Source of the DNA: Xanthoparmelia taractica
Taxonomy: Eukaryota > Ascomycota > Lecanoromycetes > Lecanorales > Parmeliaceae
Reading direction: 5' to 3'
DNA: 64,000 nt
NCBI GenBank assembly: GCA_033085395.1
Contig: MU853190.1
Location: 62,001 to 126,000, forward strand
A program made the translations under genes and the position numbers. Positions 11,602 through 24,197 of the stretch are shown piece after piece; within the stretch, counting starts at the first letter, position 1, and every line of letters begins with the position of its first letter. Below the pieces are notes generated by a model. That model saw only the letters and a program-made list of their open reading frames with translations, made no database searches and was not told the origin of the DNA.

Positions 11602-13688
11602 CTACAGTTTCACGCTCTTGACAAGCCTCGTCGAGATACCCGTCTTCTCGCCTCCGTACCCACCTCTGCCTTCTCCACCCTTGTAAATTTGCCTGATCGA
11701 TCCCAACTTCTTTCTCTTATCTTCAAACTTCTTCCTCTTCTTAACCCTTGGATTTCTGACATCCTTCTTTCTCCTTGGAGCAAGGCCTTTGTTCTTCTCG
11801 ATGGCATAGCTGATTGCTCTTTTGCCGTCTGCAGCCTCCTCGTCCACTATACGTACAATGCCACCTTCTTTCTCGGCTTGAGCGTGTGCTGCGGCAAGTG
11901 CGGCTTTGGCAGCCTTCTTGTCAGCAGAGCGCGCGGCGACGAGATCGTAGTAGTCCTCAGAGCCACTACCGTTTCGCAAATCCTGCGCTGCTGCATGATC
12001 CTCTTCATCGCTTAGGTCGCCAAGAGCTTCGCCCTTGGTGCTCTTCTTGAGCTTCTTACCCCGTGCCTCGGCCTCGGCGTTCAATCTTGCCTGACGGTCT
12101 TTCAACCGCTCACGATATGGCAGGTCTGCGTCACCCCCAGCATCTCGACCAGCGGCGTCGCGCTTGTTCGCCTTTTGGGCGATTTGAGATGTGTAAAACT
12201 GTAGACTCTTCTTGCGCTTCGCCTTTTCAGCTACTTCCCATGTCGTTAGAGCTATCTGTTCGCCGAAGTCAGAGTCGGAGTCAATGTCCCCTGCAGTGGT
12301 CTTCGTGGAAGGCTTAGATGGCTTGGATGCTAGCCTGGATGGAGCTGTCAGAGCCGATAGGCTAGCAAGCTCCTCTTCGGTTGTTCGCAGGCGTTCCGCA
12401 CGGAGAGCGTCTGCTTTGGCTTGCGCTGCTTCTGCTGCTTTTTGCTCCTTGGACTTGTGCTTCCTTTTCCGCTTGGGCCGGTTGTTCATCTCTTCTTTGA
12501 AAGTCTTCTTGCTTTTATTATTCTTGAATCCATGGTCTTCCAAACTTGTGGCGTGACCATTTGATCCTTCAACTTCAGGGACATTTTCACCATCGATCTC
12601 TGGCACTGCAACGTCTTTCAGTTTCTCCCAGAGGTCTCGGCATTGTACCAGTGTTTCCATGATGGCGTGGTCCCTGAGTTCTTCTGAAGGCATGGCACAG
12701 AGCTTGCCGTCTGAGTCCGCTGGGCCCGAAGTGAGTAATGCAAAGTACATGGACAGTGCCGCTAGGTATGCGCTCAATGCACCATGTTTCACTGCAGCAA
12801 TCGGCGCGAGGGAGGGCTCTGTCGCTAGAGACTGATCTTTTTTGGCGTCCAATTGCTGCTGTACAGAAATTGCAGCAGTAGCGGCAGTCTTTGAATCTTC
12901 ATGGACAGCTTGTAGAATCATAAATTCCTTTGCCAAAGGCTCAAACTCTGGATATCTTATTCTTAGAATCCTGAGACGTTCGTCAGGACCCATCGCATCT
13001 GTAATTTGCAACTTCGGCAAGACTTCTCGGATAACGTTGTCGCCATCATCATTCTCTCCGTTTGCTACGTTCTTGCTTGCCGTTCGCCATTCAAGTTCGT
13101 CAAAGCCATAATCAGCCTCGGTCATTCCTTGAAGCTGCTTTTGCTGCAACCTTCGGGCTTCAGCTTCCTCTTCCAGCGCATCGGCTTCGGTTTCGATTCT
13201 ATCTGCATTGTAGTAGTCCCTTTTGGAGGTACCCCAGCCGCTGACGTCTTCGTCTTCATCTGGCGCATCTGGAACTTCTGAATCCGAGCCTTGAACTCCT
13301 TTTGCAAGTCTAGCAGGTTTCGCTTTCCCAGTCGAGCTTTCTGGGGAGTCACGTGCATCGTCGAGATCATCTTCGTAGTCGGAAAAATGCTCACTAGATG
13401 CTAAGATTTCTTCGTCTGAGAGTTCAAAAAAAGCCTCTACATCTGGATCAGTATCAGACACAAAGGATACAATGATTTTGAGGTTTTACCCTCTTCTTCT
13501 ATCTTCCTCTGCCTCTTCTGCGCCGGACCCTCCTCTAGCAGTATTTTGTCTCGATTGATATGGAACTCATCCTCGGAATCCGCCACATCTTCGTACGTGT
13601 TGATCCGTAACTTGCTGTCTGCATCATTCGACTCTCGAGGCTTTTCGCGACCAAATGGCCGTCCATTAGCTTTCCTCTTCTTTCCCAT
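11602..13688 (-). CDS. SAS10: SAS10/UTP3 family ribosome biogenesis factor
   Basis: Minus-strand exons 13688-13490 and 13442-11602 give 679 aa. The 47-bp intron is phase 1 and joins KIEEE to DVEAFFELSDEEIL. The protein is highly charged, with acidic blocks in the N-terminal third and Lys/Arg-rich tracts in the middle. A Sas10/Utp3/C1D helical domain covers about residues 220-350. The C-terminal Sas10 domain covers about 615-679, including SYAIEKNKGLAPRRKKDVRN and KFEDKRKKLGSIRQ. Homologues belong to the nucleolar U3 small-subunit processome and are needed for 18S rRNA maturation. The start MGKKRKANGR lies 233 bp from the divergent reductase gene. Confidence 0.92.
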
Positions 13689-13921
13689 CTTGCGAATGTA
13701 GGTGAAGTCCGAATCTACGGACGTGAAATTTCGTGCGGCGTCAGTTGTTAAATCCGAGAAAGCGCGGACTTTAGGGCTTCCACAGAATCGATATTTTTGA
13801 CAGACCCGTTTGTGATCATCATTAAAGTCGACTGGACACCGTTGTGGGTCTCATGGCGCTTGGCCTTGTCTGGAGCTCTATGTGCCTGTGTATTTTTGTG
13901 TCTGTCCTTACATACGACAAA
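13689..13921. promoter_or_regulatory. divergent promoter, SAS10 / ketosphinganine reductase
   Basis: Only 233 bp separate the two start codons, so promoter elements must be shared or interleaved. I see no confident named binding site. Confidence 0.45.
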
Positions 13922-15000
13922 ATGGGCGGTTTCCAGAGCAAGAATCAGTTTCCCGTGGCTGGCAAAGTACACAGCTCTTCCAGCATTTGCTTCTTGAGAA
14001 ATAGGCTAATTGAGTTGGTGTAGACAGTGGTCATTACAGGAGGTTCTCAGGGTATGGGGAAAGCTGTTGGAAGATTATTAGCAGAGAAGGGAGCGAATGT
14101 GATCATTGTTGCTCGAAATGCTAGCAAGCTTGAAGAGGCGCTCCGATATATATCTGTATGCTCCAGAAAGCGCTATGTAGCTGAAAATAGTGCTGAACTC
14201 AGTAAAAGGAGCGTGCTTCAGAACCATCGTCTCAGCGCTTCCATTACATCAGCGCCGACCTGACAGACCCTACCGAAGCGGCGCGCATTGTATCAGAAAC
14301 AACAGCATGGAACAACAACCAGCCTGCAGACATATTCTGGTGCTGCGCTGGCTCCTCTCACCCCGGCCTCTTTATCGACGTGCCAACAGAAGAGCTGAAA
14401 GAGCAAATGGAAAGTAACTATTTCTCATCGGCCTATGTAGCCCACGCCGCAGTACAGTCATGGGTCAACCACTTCAAGTCCTCCCCTAAGCCCAAGCAGA
14501 CAGCAAAACACATCATCTTCACATCTTCCGTTCTGGCATTCTTACCTCTTGCTGGTTATAGTCCCTATACGCCAACTAAAATCGCTCTTCGAGCACTCTC
14601 CGACACCTTATCCCAGGAACTGTTGCTCTACGCACCTTTCACGCCCATACGGACGCACACCGTGTTTCCAGGAACCATATTCACAGAAGGATATGAGAAG
14701 GAGAACCTCATCAAACCGGCGATCACCAAGAAACTAGAGGAGACTGATGGCGGGCAAACACCCGAGCAAGTAGCAGTAGCGAGCGTAAAGGGGCTGGAAA
14801 GGGGGGAGGAGCTGATTACGACGAATGGGCTGTTGGGCATTGCGTTAAAGTCGGGGATGTTGGGCGGCAGTAAGCGGAATGGCTGGGGAGTTGTTGATAC
14901 AGTGATGGGCTGGTTGGTAATGATTGTCATGGTGTTTGTGAGGAAGGACCTGGATGGAAAAGTCAAGACTTGGGGGAAAGAAAGGCTGGAAAAGAGGTGA
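13922..15000 (+). CDS. TSC10: 3-ketodihydrosphingosine reductase
   Basis: Three exons, 13922-13966, 14024-14155 and 14209-15000, give 322 aa. The product reduces 3-ketosphinganine to sphinganine with NADPH, the second step of sphingolipid synthesis, on the cytosolic face of the ER. It is a short-chain dehydrogenase: cofactor motif TGGSQGMGKA (about 20-29), CCAGSS in place of NNAG, the TSS serine near 165, and the YxxxK pair Tyr179/Lys183 in YTPTK. A hydrophobic C-terminal segment (GWLVMIVMVFV) fits the family membrane anchor. The text around SADLTDP and FPGTIFTEGYE is diagnostic of the fungal enzyme. Intron 2 (14156-14208) must end in AAG: the nearer CAG would place TAA in frame and lies only a few bases past the likely branch site CTGAAC. 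Confidence 0.9.
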
Positions 15001-15363
15001 TAGTGGGATTCAGCTCGTGTATTTGTGTATGCTGAGGTCTGTACATAGAAGATAGCCTAGTTGGGGAACACCTGTGGATGTCCAGACTCTACCGTAGTAA
15101 GTGATCATATCTGCTATGCGTGAGTAACGAGAGTGAAGAACATGCGTTATGACACCAGTCTCAGCATGTCGGTAAGTCTCCATGTGTTTTCGTATGCTAA
15201 ACGCGTATTCAAAACAAATATCTGTCACGTACAGAAACGCTGGATTGCGCCTCTATTGTTTGACTGACGAGCCATTGTGAGAACTCCTCCATCGTTCAGC
15301 ATCGTCAATGGAACGAATACCACCTCCTCCCACTGAAACCTTCTGGCTTGGTCTAGTGCTTCA

Positions 15364-17065
15364 TCACAAGATAAGCTTCTTGTCCCTCTTAAGCATATCT
15401 ACCAGTCCAGCCAACGACTTTGCTGCCACACTAGGAGGTGACCTTCTTGGAAGCTCAATCAAGGCGAGCCTCAAGGCCGCAATCGCCGCATCTCCGAAAA
15501 AATGCAAAAACTTTGTCTCAAAATTTTCGATCATGGCCTTGAGCACTACGAGATGTGTTTGCGTGATCTCCTGCGGGGGAACGTTGGCGATGCGGGCAAA
15601 CGACGTCCAGTAATGCCTATCTGGAAATGCGTTCTGTGCGCGAGCTTTCTCGTAATTCTTCAGTGAGATGCCCGCAAAGCCAGCGCCGAGGCCTATCATC
15701 CTTTCGAAGTGCCTCTGCTCTGGCACGAACGCTCCGCCATCTTCCTCTCGCCACCAGCCGAGACGTTTCTTTCCTTCCAGGGTGCGTTCGTCACCGTAAA
15801 TACCGAATAGTATTGGACAGACGACATGGAATTTCGCGATGAAAACGTCGATAAGAGAGGCGCTTTTCCAACGGAAATTGTCCAATGCGAAAATGTGACT
15901 TGCAACGGTACCCAGATTGTCGGCTATAAGAGGTTTGACACCAGCTTCGTTGATGAACTGGGCTATCATAGCTTTTGCAAAAACATTGAGAAGGTAGACG
16001 AGTAGGGCAGGACCATTACGATCATCTACTTGTGGGGGAGTTGCGAGGAACATGGTAATATCGACCTGGGGTTCGGTAAGGGTGGCCGCTTTCTTGAGAA
16101 TATCAATCGTTGTTTGCAGCTTCAGAGGCGTGTCAGCAGAAATCGAAAAGAAAGGCACTAGAGAGAAAGACTTGGACCCTGTTCGCACCCTTTCCGTCTC
16201 TTAGTTGGCCAACAGATTTTCTAATCTCGCGTCTCATATCGCCCATGGCTTCTTTTAGCTGTGCGTTCTGTTTCGCCTGCGCCGTCATGAACTTTCGAAG
16301 CTCCTTCAATGCACGGTGGATCTCGAGGTACCTGCTATGCTCAGCTTCTAGTCGGGTATCCTGAATCGGATGAGTCGTTGGGGTAGACTGCGTAGACTGC
16401 TGAGACTGCTGAGACTGCTGAGACTGCTGAACAGCTGGAGCGACAATTGAAGCTGAAGCTAGAGTTGCAGCTGGACCCGGTACCAGTGTTTGACTGACTG
16501 GCTCTGGGCCAACCTTTTGAGCTGCAACGGCCGCTTCTCTAACACGAGCCTCTGCTGACGCGACTTCGTCCTTCTGCCGCGCTGCTTTTTTACGTTCTTC
16601 TAGTTGACGTTTGGCAGCCTCAGCGTCCTGTCTTTCTCTTTCCGCATTCCTGCGATCCGCGGCCTCTGCCTCTAGTCTTTCAACTTCAGCAATTCTCTTC
16701 TCCTCAAGCTCAACTGCCTTGGCTCGTTCGACCTCCCTCTTCCTCTTTGCAAGTTCTCGTTCGACCCTTTCACGGCGCAGCCTTTCCAACTCTCTTTGCT
16801 CTTCATCCTCTCTCCGTCTTTGCTCCGCCTGTATCTGCTCTTCTAGCTTTTCCCGGTATTGCTCCGCGGTTCGCCGGACGTTCTCATGTTTTGCGGTAGC
16901 TGCAGCGAGCGCCTGCTGATGGAGTGCCTCCCGCTCATGGCTCTCCCTGTCCAAGTGGGCGTAGAATCCTTCTTGTGTTGATATTGCGAGCTGACCAAGC
17001 TCCCATAGGAGCTGGCGTGAAGGGCTATCTTTCGCTAATTTGTAAGGACTCGTCATGATCTCCAT
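15364..17065 (-). CDS. GLE1: mRNA export factor GLE1
   Basis: Minus-strand exons 17065-16178 and 16119-15364 give 547 aa. Residues ~45-190 are a long Glu/Arg/Ala coiled coil. A Ser/Gln-rich linker follows, then the GLE1 alpha-helical domain (about 255-540) with the hallmark GDMRREIRKSVGQL, LLVYLLNVFAKAMIAQF, AKFHVVCPILFG, GLGAGFAGISL and HLVVLKAMIENFE. GLE1 sits on the cytoplasmic side of the nuclear pore and, with inositol hexakisphosphate, activates the Dbp5 helicase to release exported mRNPs. The 58-bp intron (16120-16177) has a weak GTCCAA donor and an AAG acceptor. It was chosen because it is the only join that keeps frame and uses the TGCTGAC branch site. The start may instead be the Met four codons in (MTSPYK). 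It is divergent with SSD1. Confidence 0.88.
16393..16433 (+). repeat. short tandem repeat inside GLE1 (Gln-Gln-Ser)
   Basis: About four copies of a 9-base unit encode repeated Ser-Gln-Gln in the linker between the GLE1 coiled coil and its folded domain. Such in-frame repeats vary in number between strains. Confidence 0.6.
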
Positions 17066-18421
17066 GACCTGGTAACCAATTGTGAGTTGCTTGAGCGTGG
17101 ACTATGAAGCGGAGGAGGTTGTGTGTGCCTTAACACAGGAGGAATTTGAGACCTCGGGATACACATGTTATTTGTTACGCGTCAGGACCGCTGTTGAGCC
17201 ATTCCAGAGGTTTTACCCACATTCGCATAACTGAGCAAATGTATAAGAAGACCTTGCCGTACTTGTAGACATTTGATACACTTATGATGTGAGAATTGCT
17301 CAAGCGGAAGCTCGAACTTCAGTTCTCGAGGTGGGCTTTGCCTCGACCTAACGTAGTTACTGGCCAATCAGACGTGGACAGCTTGTCCCGTATCAAGTTA
17401 GAGCTAATGACTAAGATTTCATAGGGGGCATCGCTTAGTAAGCAGAATTGAGACTGAGGTAGGGCTGGTAGAAAGCCTCGGAAGCACTTTGGGGAGAGCT
17501 TCAACTCAATGGAATATGACAAAACAATGGAGACTTGCGCCTCGCCGCAAAAAGAATTTCACATATATCACCATATCTCTTCTCTGTACTCTTTAATAGA
17601 TTGAGAAAGAAGCCACAGCCCCATGTTCTCTGCTTCATATTAAGACTACTCCACACCAGTGCTGACGGAAGATGAAATATGGCCCTTTTTGTTTCAGCAC
17701 TCCTTGTACTTGATTGATTGAAGGAAAGGTTGTAAAGTAGATGATCATGAAGTAGCTAAAGACATAGCTCATGATATCCGTATCCGTACCTAGGCATCCT
17801 GCAAAAGGCATTCATTGTATTCTTTAGTTGACAGGTCACCTCGCTGCGCAGTACTTCTAGTAGTTCCCCCCAAAGTTCGGAGAAATATAAGGTAGCAACG
17901 ACGACCCGAAAAAGGCTACACTCAAAAATCGACCTCGTCGATTTTTGCTCCCTTGTCCCATCGCACACTCCTTCCTTATCCACGTCGTTCACTTTCCGAC
18001 CTCCCTACCTATCTACCTCCCATCCTTCCTTCCTCACTGTCAATCCCTTCAACATCTTGTCTTTGTCATCGTGACATTACTACTGCGTTGTGCACACTTC
18101 CCTTCAGTCTCCCAATCTTTTACGGGAAGAAACCAACGTCACCGTACATCAAACCCAGCTGACCGGCTATTCAACTACCACGGACGTCGACCATCATTTA
18201 CCTCTACTTCTTTATCCCTTCCTTTGTGGCCTCAAGGCCACTGTCTCTTGCCGTTCAAAGGTCCAGGCAAGATTGAATAAAAAGACCCGACTGTGTCTGG
18301 CAAGCCCGATATCCCTAGAAAACTTCTTTCGCCGAGTGCTGATCACAACGGCTGAACCGTTTTCAACACGCTTTCATCGGGGAGCAACATTTGCGGTGAA
18401 GAGCTCCCTTGAGTAAAAATC
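17066..18421. other. GLE1/SSD1 divergent spacer with pyrimidine-rich SSD1 leader
   Basis: This 1.36-kb spacer holds no credible coding frame. From about 17940 to 18080 the plus strand is strongly pyrimidine-rich (CTTCC, CTACC, CCTTCC blocks), typical of a fungal transcription start region. The remaining ~350 bp to the ATG would then be a long SSD1 5' leader. A perfect 11-bp inverted repeat with a 3-base loop lies at 17923-17947. Confidence 0.5.
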
Positions 18422-21400
18422 ATGGACCAGCAACCGCATCCTGGTGTAGCCGGCCCTGCGGGCAGGCGACTGCATATCGCTCACAGACGCAGCCCTTCAG
18501 AGATGACTCCATTGCTCAGTAGGTTCCCCTCATGACCGTTTCATACTTAGTAGCTCGAATGAATCAACTGGGTTTTCCACATTTACCTACATAGTGAACA
18601 CGTTGCTGATTAGGTCATTACGGCAGTGGAGCAACTAGCTTTGCAGCAACAGATAGAACATCTGCAGCAACAGCAACAGCAAATTGCTGGAGTACACCAG
18701 CAATATGTGCAAATGGGTGTGATCCCTCAACAACAACATTTACCTACTGTCAATTTTCCGCCTCAACAAGCGATGCAGGGACAGCTTACCATGGCCGGCA
18801 TGTCGCCCCACGCAAATGCTTTCCAATTCCCACAACAACCTCAGCAACAACAGCTGGGTGTCCCAATGAACGCGCCAACACAGCCTGCATCGCACCGCCG
18901 TAACCAGTCGGCAATGCCAAACATGAGCATGGGTCCACCTCCGGCACCTTCCTCTGGAGCTTCTGGCTCAGCATTCGGTGACTTCTCGCAGCAGACTATG
19001 GGTGGCCAAGGCCGTGATGGTGGAGTACAACGTGGCGGCCGTGGCGGAGGTCCGCCAGGTGGTGGCCATCAGCGTCGTCATTCCCTCGCCTTGCCTGAGG
19101 CAAAAAAGGCCGCAGAGCTCGCACAACAGAAACGGACGACATCTGGGTTCCAGTTTCCAATTCCAGGGGCTTCAGGTGCTTCTCCAACCGTCGCGGATAG
19201 GTCATTCAGCCCAACGACAGTTGAGGAGAAGAGTGCCGACACCCAGCAACTGCTCAGCCCATCTAGCCTAAGTGCCCGTCCAGGTAACCGGGGTGCTGCC
19301 ACTCACGGGAGAAGTCAAAGTATGGCTATGGGTGGTGGACGTGGTGCACCTCCAGGTCGTGGCGCTGGTGGATTTCAATTCCCACCGCCAATGGCGACCA
19401 ATGACGCTGGTGCAAGCTCCACAGGACAGCAATCCGATTTTCAGCGGCGGGGCAGCCAAAATGGCCACGGCCGAACGTCTTCACGAAACTTTGATAGTAA
19501 CTGGAGGTCACAAGGTGGTAACCAGCCACAGATGCAGGAACAGCAGCCACCGATGGGCAATTTCGCACCAAATCAGAACCCAAATGCCAACGTCTTCCAA
19601 CCCGGGCACAGAGTTCGAGGCTCTATGAGTCAATCCATAGGTTCCATTGGTCAATTCCAATTCCCAAATCAGCCGCAATTGGTTCAGCTGCCGCAGGGCC
19701 AGGTCATGATACAACAGCCCCAAATGTTTCCTGGCCAGCAGATCAATCCTCTACAACTCAATCAATTACAAGCACTACAGGCCGCTCAGCTAAATGGGCA
19801 ACAATTCAACATGCAGGGAAACCAATCTTCCCAAACTCAGCTATCCGCACAGCAGCAAGCACGAAAGACTCTATTCACTCCTTACCTTCCCCAAGCGAAT
19901 TTACCAGCTTTGTTGGGTAATGACCAGCTCGTAGCTGGTATACTTCGAGTAAACAAGAAGAACCGTAGCGATGCTTACGTTACCGCTAGCGATCTGGATG
20001 CGGACATATTTATTTGTGGGAGCAAAGACAGGAATCGAGCATTAGAGGGCGACTATGTCGCCATCGAACTCCTCGACGTGGATGAGGTTTGGGGACAGAA
20101 GCGCGAAAAGGAAGAGAAAAAGAAACGCAAGGATATTTCAGATGCACGAAGCGGTAACAGCAGCAATGCGGCTGAAGGGCGACCCCGAAGCGACTCAGCT
20201 GCCAACGGCGACAATGCCCAGAATGGGGCCACTGAGGGTGGTCTACGAAGGAGAGGTAGCTTGAGACAACGTCCGACACAGAAGAAGAATGATGATGTAG
20301 AAGTCGAGGGCCAGAGCCTATTGCTGATGGAGGAAGAGGAAGTGAATGATGAGCAGAAACCATTGTACGCAGGCCACGTTGTTGCTGTCATTGAGCGAGT
20401 GGCTGGACAAATGTTTTCAGGGTCAGTCATAGTATTTCAATCTTCTTGCGCAGCCAGAGCTAATAAACCGTAGAACTCTCGGGCTTTTGCGTCCTAGTAG
20501 CCAAGCTACCAAGGAAAAACAGGAAGCTGAGCGTCAAAATCGCGACGGTGGTCCTGGTCGTCATCAACAAGACAGACAACCGGACAAGCCAAAAATTGTC
20601 TGGTTCAAGCCTACTGACAAGCGCGTACCCCTTATAGCCATCCCAACTGAGCAGGCCCCGCGTGATTTTGTGGAGAGACACCAAGATTACGCCAGCAGTA
20701 TATTCGTTGCGTGCATCAAGCGATGGCCTATCACGTCTCTGCATCCATTTGGTACACTGGTGGAGCAGCTTGGTAAGATGGGCGATCTGAGAGTGGAGAC
20801 CAACGCATTGCTCAGGGACAACAATTTTGGCCCTGACGAGTTCTCGGATGCCGTCTTAAAGAACATTGGCTTTGAGGAATGGTCGATTAATAATGAGCCG
20901 GAGGAGGCCCTCGCATCCAGGAGAGACTTCCGAGGGGAAACCACATTTACCATTGATCCGAATGGTACGCAAGAGTTAGATGATGCGATTCACGTCAAAG
21001 AGCTTGCAGGGGGGGCGGTTGAGATTGGTATTCACGTCGCTGATGCCGCTCACTTCATTAAAACCAATTCGCTCGTTGACCGTGAAGCTAAGAAGCGCGG
21101 AACCGGTGTTTACCTCGTAAACCGAGCGGTCAATATGCTTCCACCAAGACTTGCATCCGAGATCTGCTCATTGAGTCCGGGAGAGGAAAGATTCACTGTC
21201 AGTGTCGTTTTTAAGGTCGATCTTGAATCTGGCCGTGTGATAGATGACGAAGCGTGGATTGGGAAGGCAATGATAAAGAGTGCGGGCAAACTGAGCTACG
21301 ATGATGTTGACGCTGTCATTGGTGGCAAAGCGGAGGTTGACCTTCAGGGTGCTACCGCCAAGGACATTCACACTTTAAAGGTTCGTTTGCTGGGAGGAGA

Positions 21401-22903
21401 GGAAACACATAGAATCAGGCTGACCTTCAACAGAAAATTGCACAGAAATTCCGTGAAACCAGATATGGATCTTCGACCGAAGACGTGCCACCTCTGCGCT
21501 TACTTCATCAGCTTGATGACGAGAACGTCCCAGTGGAGCATAACATCTTCGATTCCACACCGGCACATGAAATTATCGAAGAGCTCGGTCATAAGGCAAA
21601 TGCCTTCGTTGCTCAGCGAATTGCGGCAGCTTTGCCCGAGAAGGCGTTCCTTCGTCGTCAAGCTCCACCAAATGCCAGGAGGTTGGCAACTTTTGCTGAC
21701 CGAATGACAAGAATTGGATATGAGATTGACATCTCAAGCAGTGAGACTCTGCAGAACAGCCTCTTTAACGTGAAGGACGCAGATCTGCGCAAGGTATGAT
21801 TCTCTCTCCAGAATGTCGCAAGGGTCAAGACTAAAATCATAAAGGGAATGGAAACACTACTTGTCAAGGCCATGCAACGCGCCAAATACTTCGTTCTTGG
21901 AAAGCTGAGACCTGACCAGATCCAGCAGTACCCTCAGCACTACGCCTTAAATCTTCCACTGTATACTCACTTCACGAACCCGTCTCGACGATATGCAGAT
22001 ATTGTCGTTCATCGACAACTCGAAGCAGCTCTTTCCAATGGTGCTATCGACTTCACGGAAGATGTCGAGAACCTTGCAAAGACAGCCGAGTCTTGCAACA
22101 CAAAGAAAGATTCTGCGCAGAGTGCCCAGGAGCAAAGCGTTCACATCGAATCCTGTCGGATCATGGACAAGAAAAGAGTAGAGCTTGGTAGCGACTTCAT
22201 CAGCGAAGGAGTTGTTATCTGTGTCTACGAGTCAGCTTTCGATGTCTTGATACCGGAATATGGCTTCGAAAAGCGTGTTCACTGTGACCAACTCCCGCTG
22301 AAGAAAGCTGAATTCCGCAAGGATGAGCGCGTGCTTGAGTTGTACTGGGAAAAGGGCGTGCCCTCTTCTGCCTACGTCCCTGAGGACGAGCGTCCCAAAG
22401 CTACTGCCAGTGCAAGGCACCAGGGTAGCACTGCTGGTCGACGAGTGGATGGCAAGCAGCAGAACAGAGAGCACCAAGACCTACAAAGAAGGCAGACAGA
22501 AACTGGTACAATGTCCACAGATGATGTTGACGCCTTGTTTGACGACGAAGATAACGTCTCCGAGATTACTGAGTCTACCGCTGGGGTATCTTTGGGAGCT
22601 TCGACTTCTGACCGCCCTACCCAGAGCATGCCTCCATCACCAACCCATAACGGTTCGGCTGGCGATCAAACCCCTCTACGGACCCAGTCTGATTCAAAGC
22701 TTGCGTCCAACGTAGGAGAAGGCCCCGAAGCGAAGTTGAGCAACAAAGAGAAGTACCTAGGCCTCTTCAAGCTTAGGGAGGAAGGCGGAGAGTATATACA
22801 GGATGTCACGGAGATGACCCGAGTTCCGGTCATCCTGAAGACAGATCTCACCAAGAGCCCACCGTGTTTGACCATCCGCTCAATGAACCCCTATGCTCTA
22901 TAA
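18422..22903 (+). CDS. SSD1: SSD1-type RNA-binding pseudonuclease
   Basis: Five exons, 18422-18518, 18627-20421, 20474-21380, 21434-21793 and 21845-22903, give 1405 aa. The N-terminal ~480 residues are Gln/Gly/Asn-rich and disordered with repeated FQFP-type motifs. Cold-shock-like domains follow (from ARKTLFTPYLPQANLPALL), then an RNase II/RNB domain (about 790-1150) and an OB-like C-terminus ending SIRSMNPYAL-like (here TIRSMNPYAL). SSD1 binds CU-rich motifs in mRNAs for cell-wall proteins, represses them and is a target of the NDR kinase Cbk1. In the RNB motif IDPNGTQELDDA, Asp792, Asp800 and Asp801 are kept but Glu798 replaces the second catalytic aspartate. That agrees with the known loss of nuclease activity in this family. 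The last intron ends in AAG. Confidence 0.92.
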
Positions 22904-24197
22904 AGTGACGATCTCAAGACGAAAACTTGGGAGGGGGAGAGGGGAGGAGGAGCTGGCACTCTGTGGTGGTGCCAGGGAGGACAAGATATTCACATACACC
23001 AACACCCAAATTGAGACCTATGATTCGATGGCAGCTGTGAAGTTTGAGACATTGGGCCGACAGCAAATAGCAAGTCATCATTCGTCATCCAAGATGGATG
23101 TGAGGCCTTGATCTTACAGACCGAAGGGTATGCTGTCCTTGTGCTGTAGGAATAAAGATGTTGGGATGTTGAATGGTAGAGGGAGGAGGGCAGCTTTTGG
23201 CTGGGATGGAGAATGAGTGTTTATAAAGTTGCAGATTACCCCTAGTAGCCAATTACACATTTTCTAGTCAATATAAGAATGTATTGAGTATAAAATAAGC
23301 CCATTGGATTGGCGGATCGGAGAGTTGATAGGAAGGATCAGATCGGAATAATACAAGAATACTGTACCTTTGATCGTTTGTCTCGCAAGCAGACACCTGA
23401 TTAAGTGTAGTCGCCCTGCAGAGCTCCTGCTTTGGCCGTCTTGGCGTAATTCTAGAATGCCTCGAAGGAAAAATACGGTTCTCCCCCGCAAAAAAAGAAC
23501 CGGTGTTGGAACTATTAAAAGGTACAAGCAACAGATAGATGGACCATCTACACCTGTCCTTGCTGTACGAAGTATCCAAAATCCCCAATTGCTTCTCTCC
23601 AAGTACCTTATATACCAATCCTAACTTCTTACTCCTTTCCGTGTATCAACTCATACTGAGTACCTTAGTTCGTTGTCAGCCACGTTGATCTTACTTGGCC
23701 AAATGACCCATCCCACCTTAGCTTTTTGGATTGTGGCAACCCTTGGCCTCGTATCCAACAACATCTCCTTTCGCGCTACCAGACTGCCTTCAACTTCGAT
23801 GCATCAATCCATGTAGCAGTACTTATCTTGCTCGAGCTCCGTTGCAGCCTTTCGTCACATCTTCCTGCAATTCCTAAGCCATCAAAGTCCGGTAAAACGC
23901 CCCTTGCATCAACTTGGGGGTCATCCTTTTGATAGCTGCCATAAGACCTCGATCCTGCTCAACATCCATCCGCAACAGTCGCTTTCATCACTGTCAACGA
24001 CTCCGGCCTCTCATCTGTCATTGTCGAGGATTATTGAACCTTTAACTTACCTCGTTGGACCCGCCGCTAGATCCCATCAAATCTCTCATTCCATCTTAAC
24101 GACTCAATTCGACTCTCCTCGCCCGCCAAGAGGTCTCAACCTCTTTTACCGCAGGACTTACCATTGACATCTTCGAATCCACACAGACCTCGACGAG
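22904..24197. other. intergenic region, UTRs only
   Basis: About 1.3 kb between SSD1 and the next start. Small frames here lack any recognisable family or splice context. The last 350 bases are C/T-rich and look like promoter and leader sequence of the downstream gene. Confidence 0.5.
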
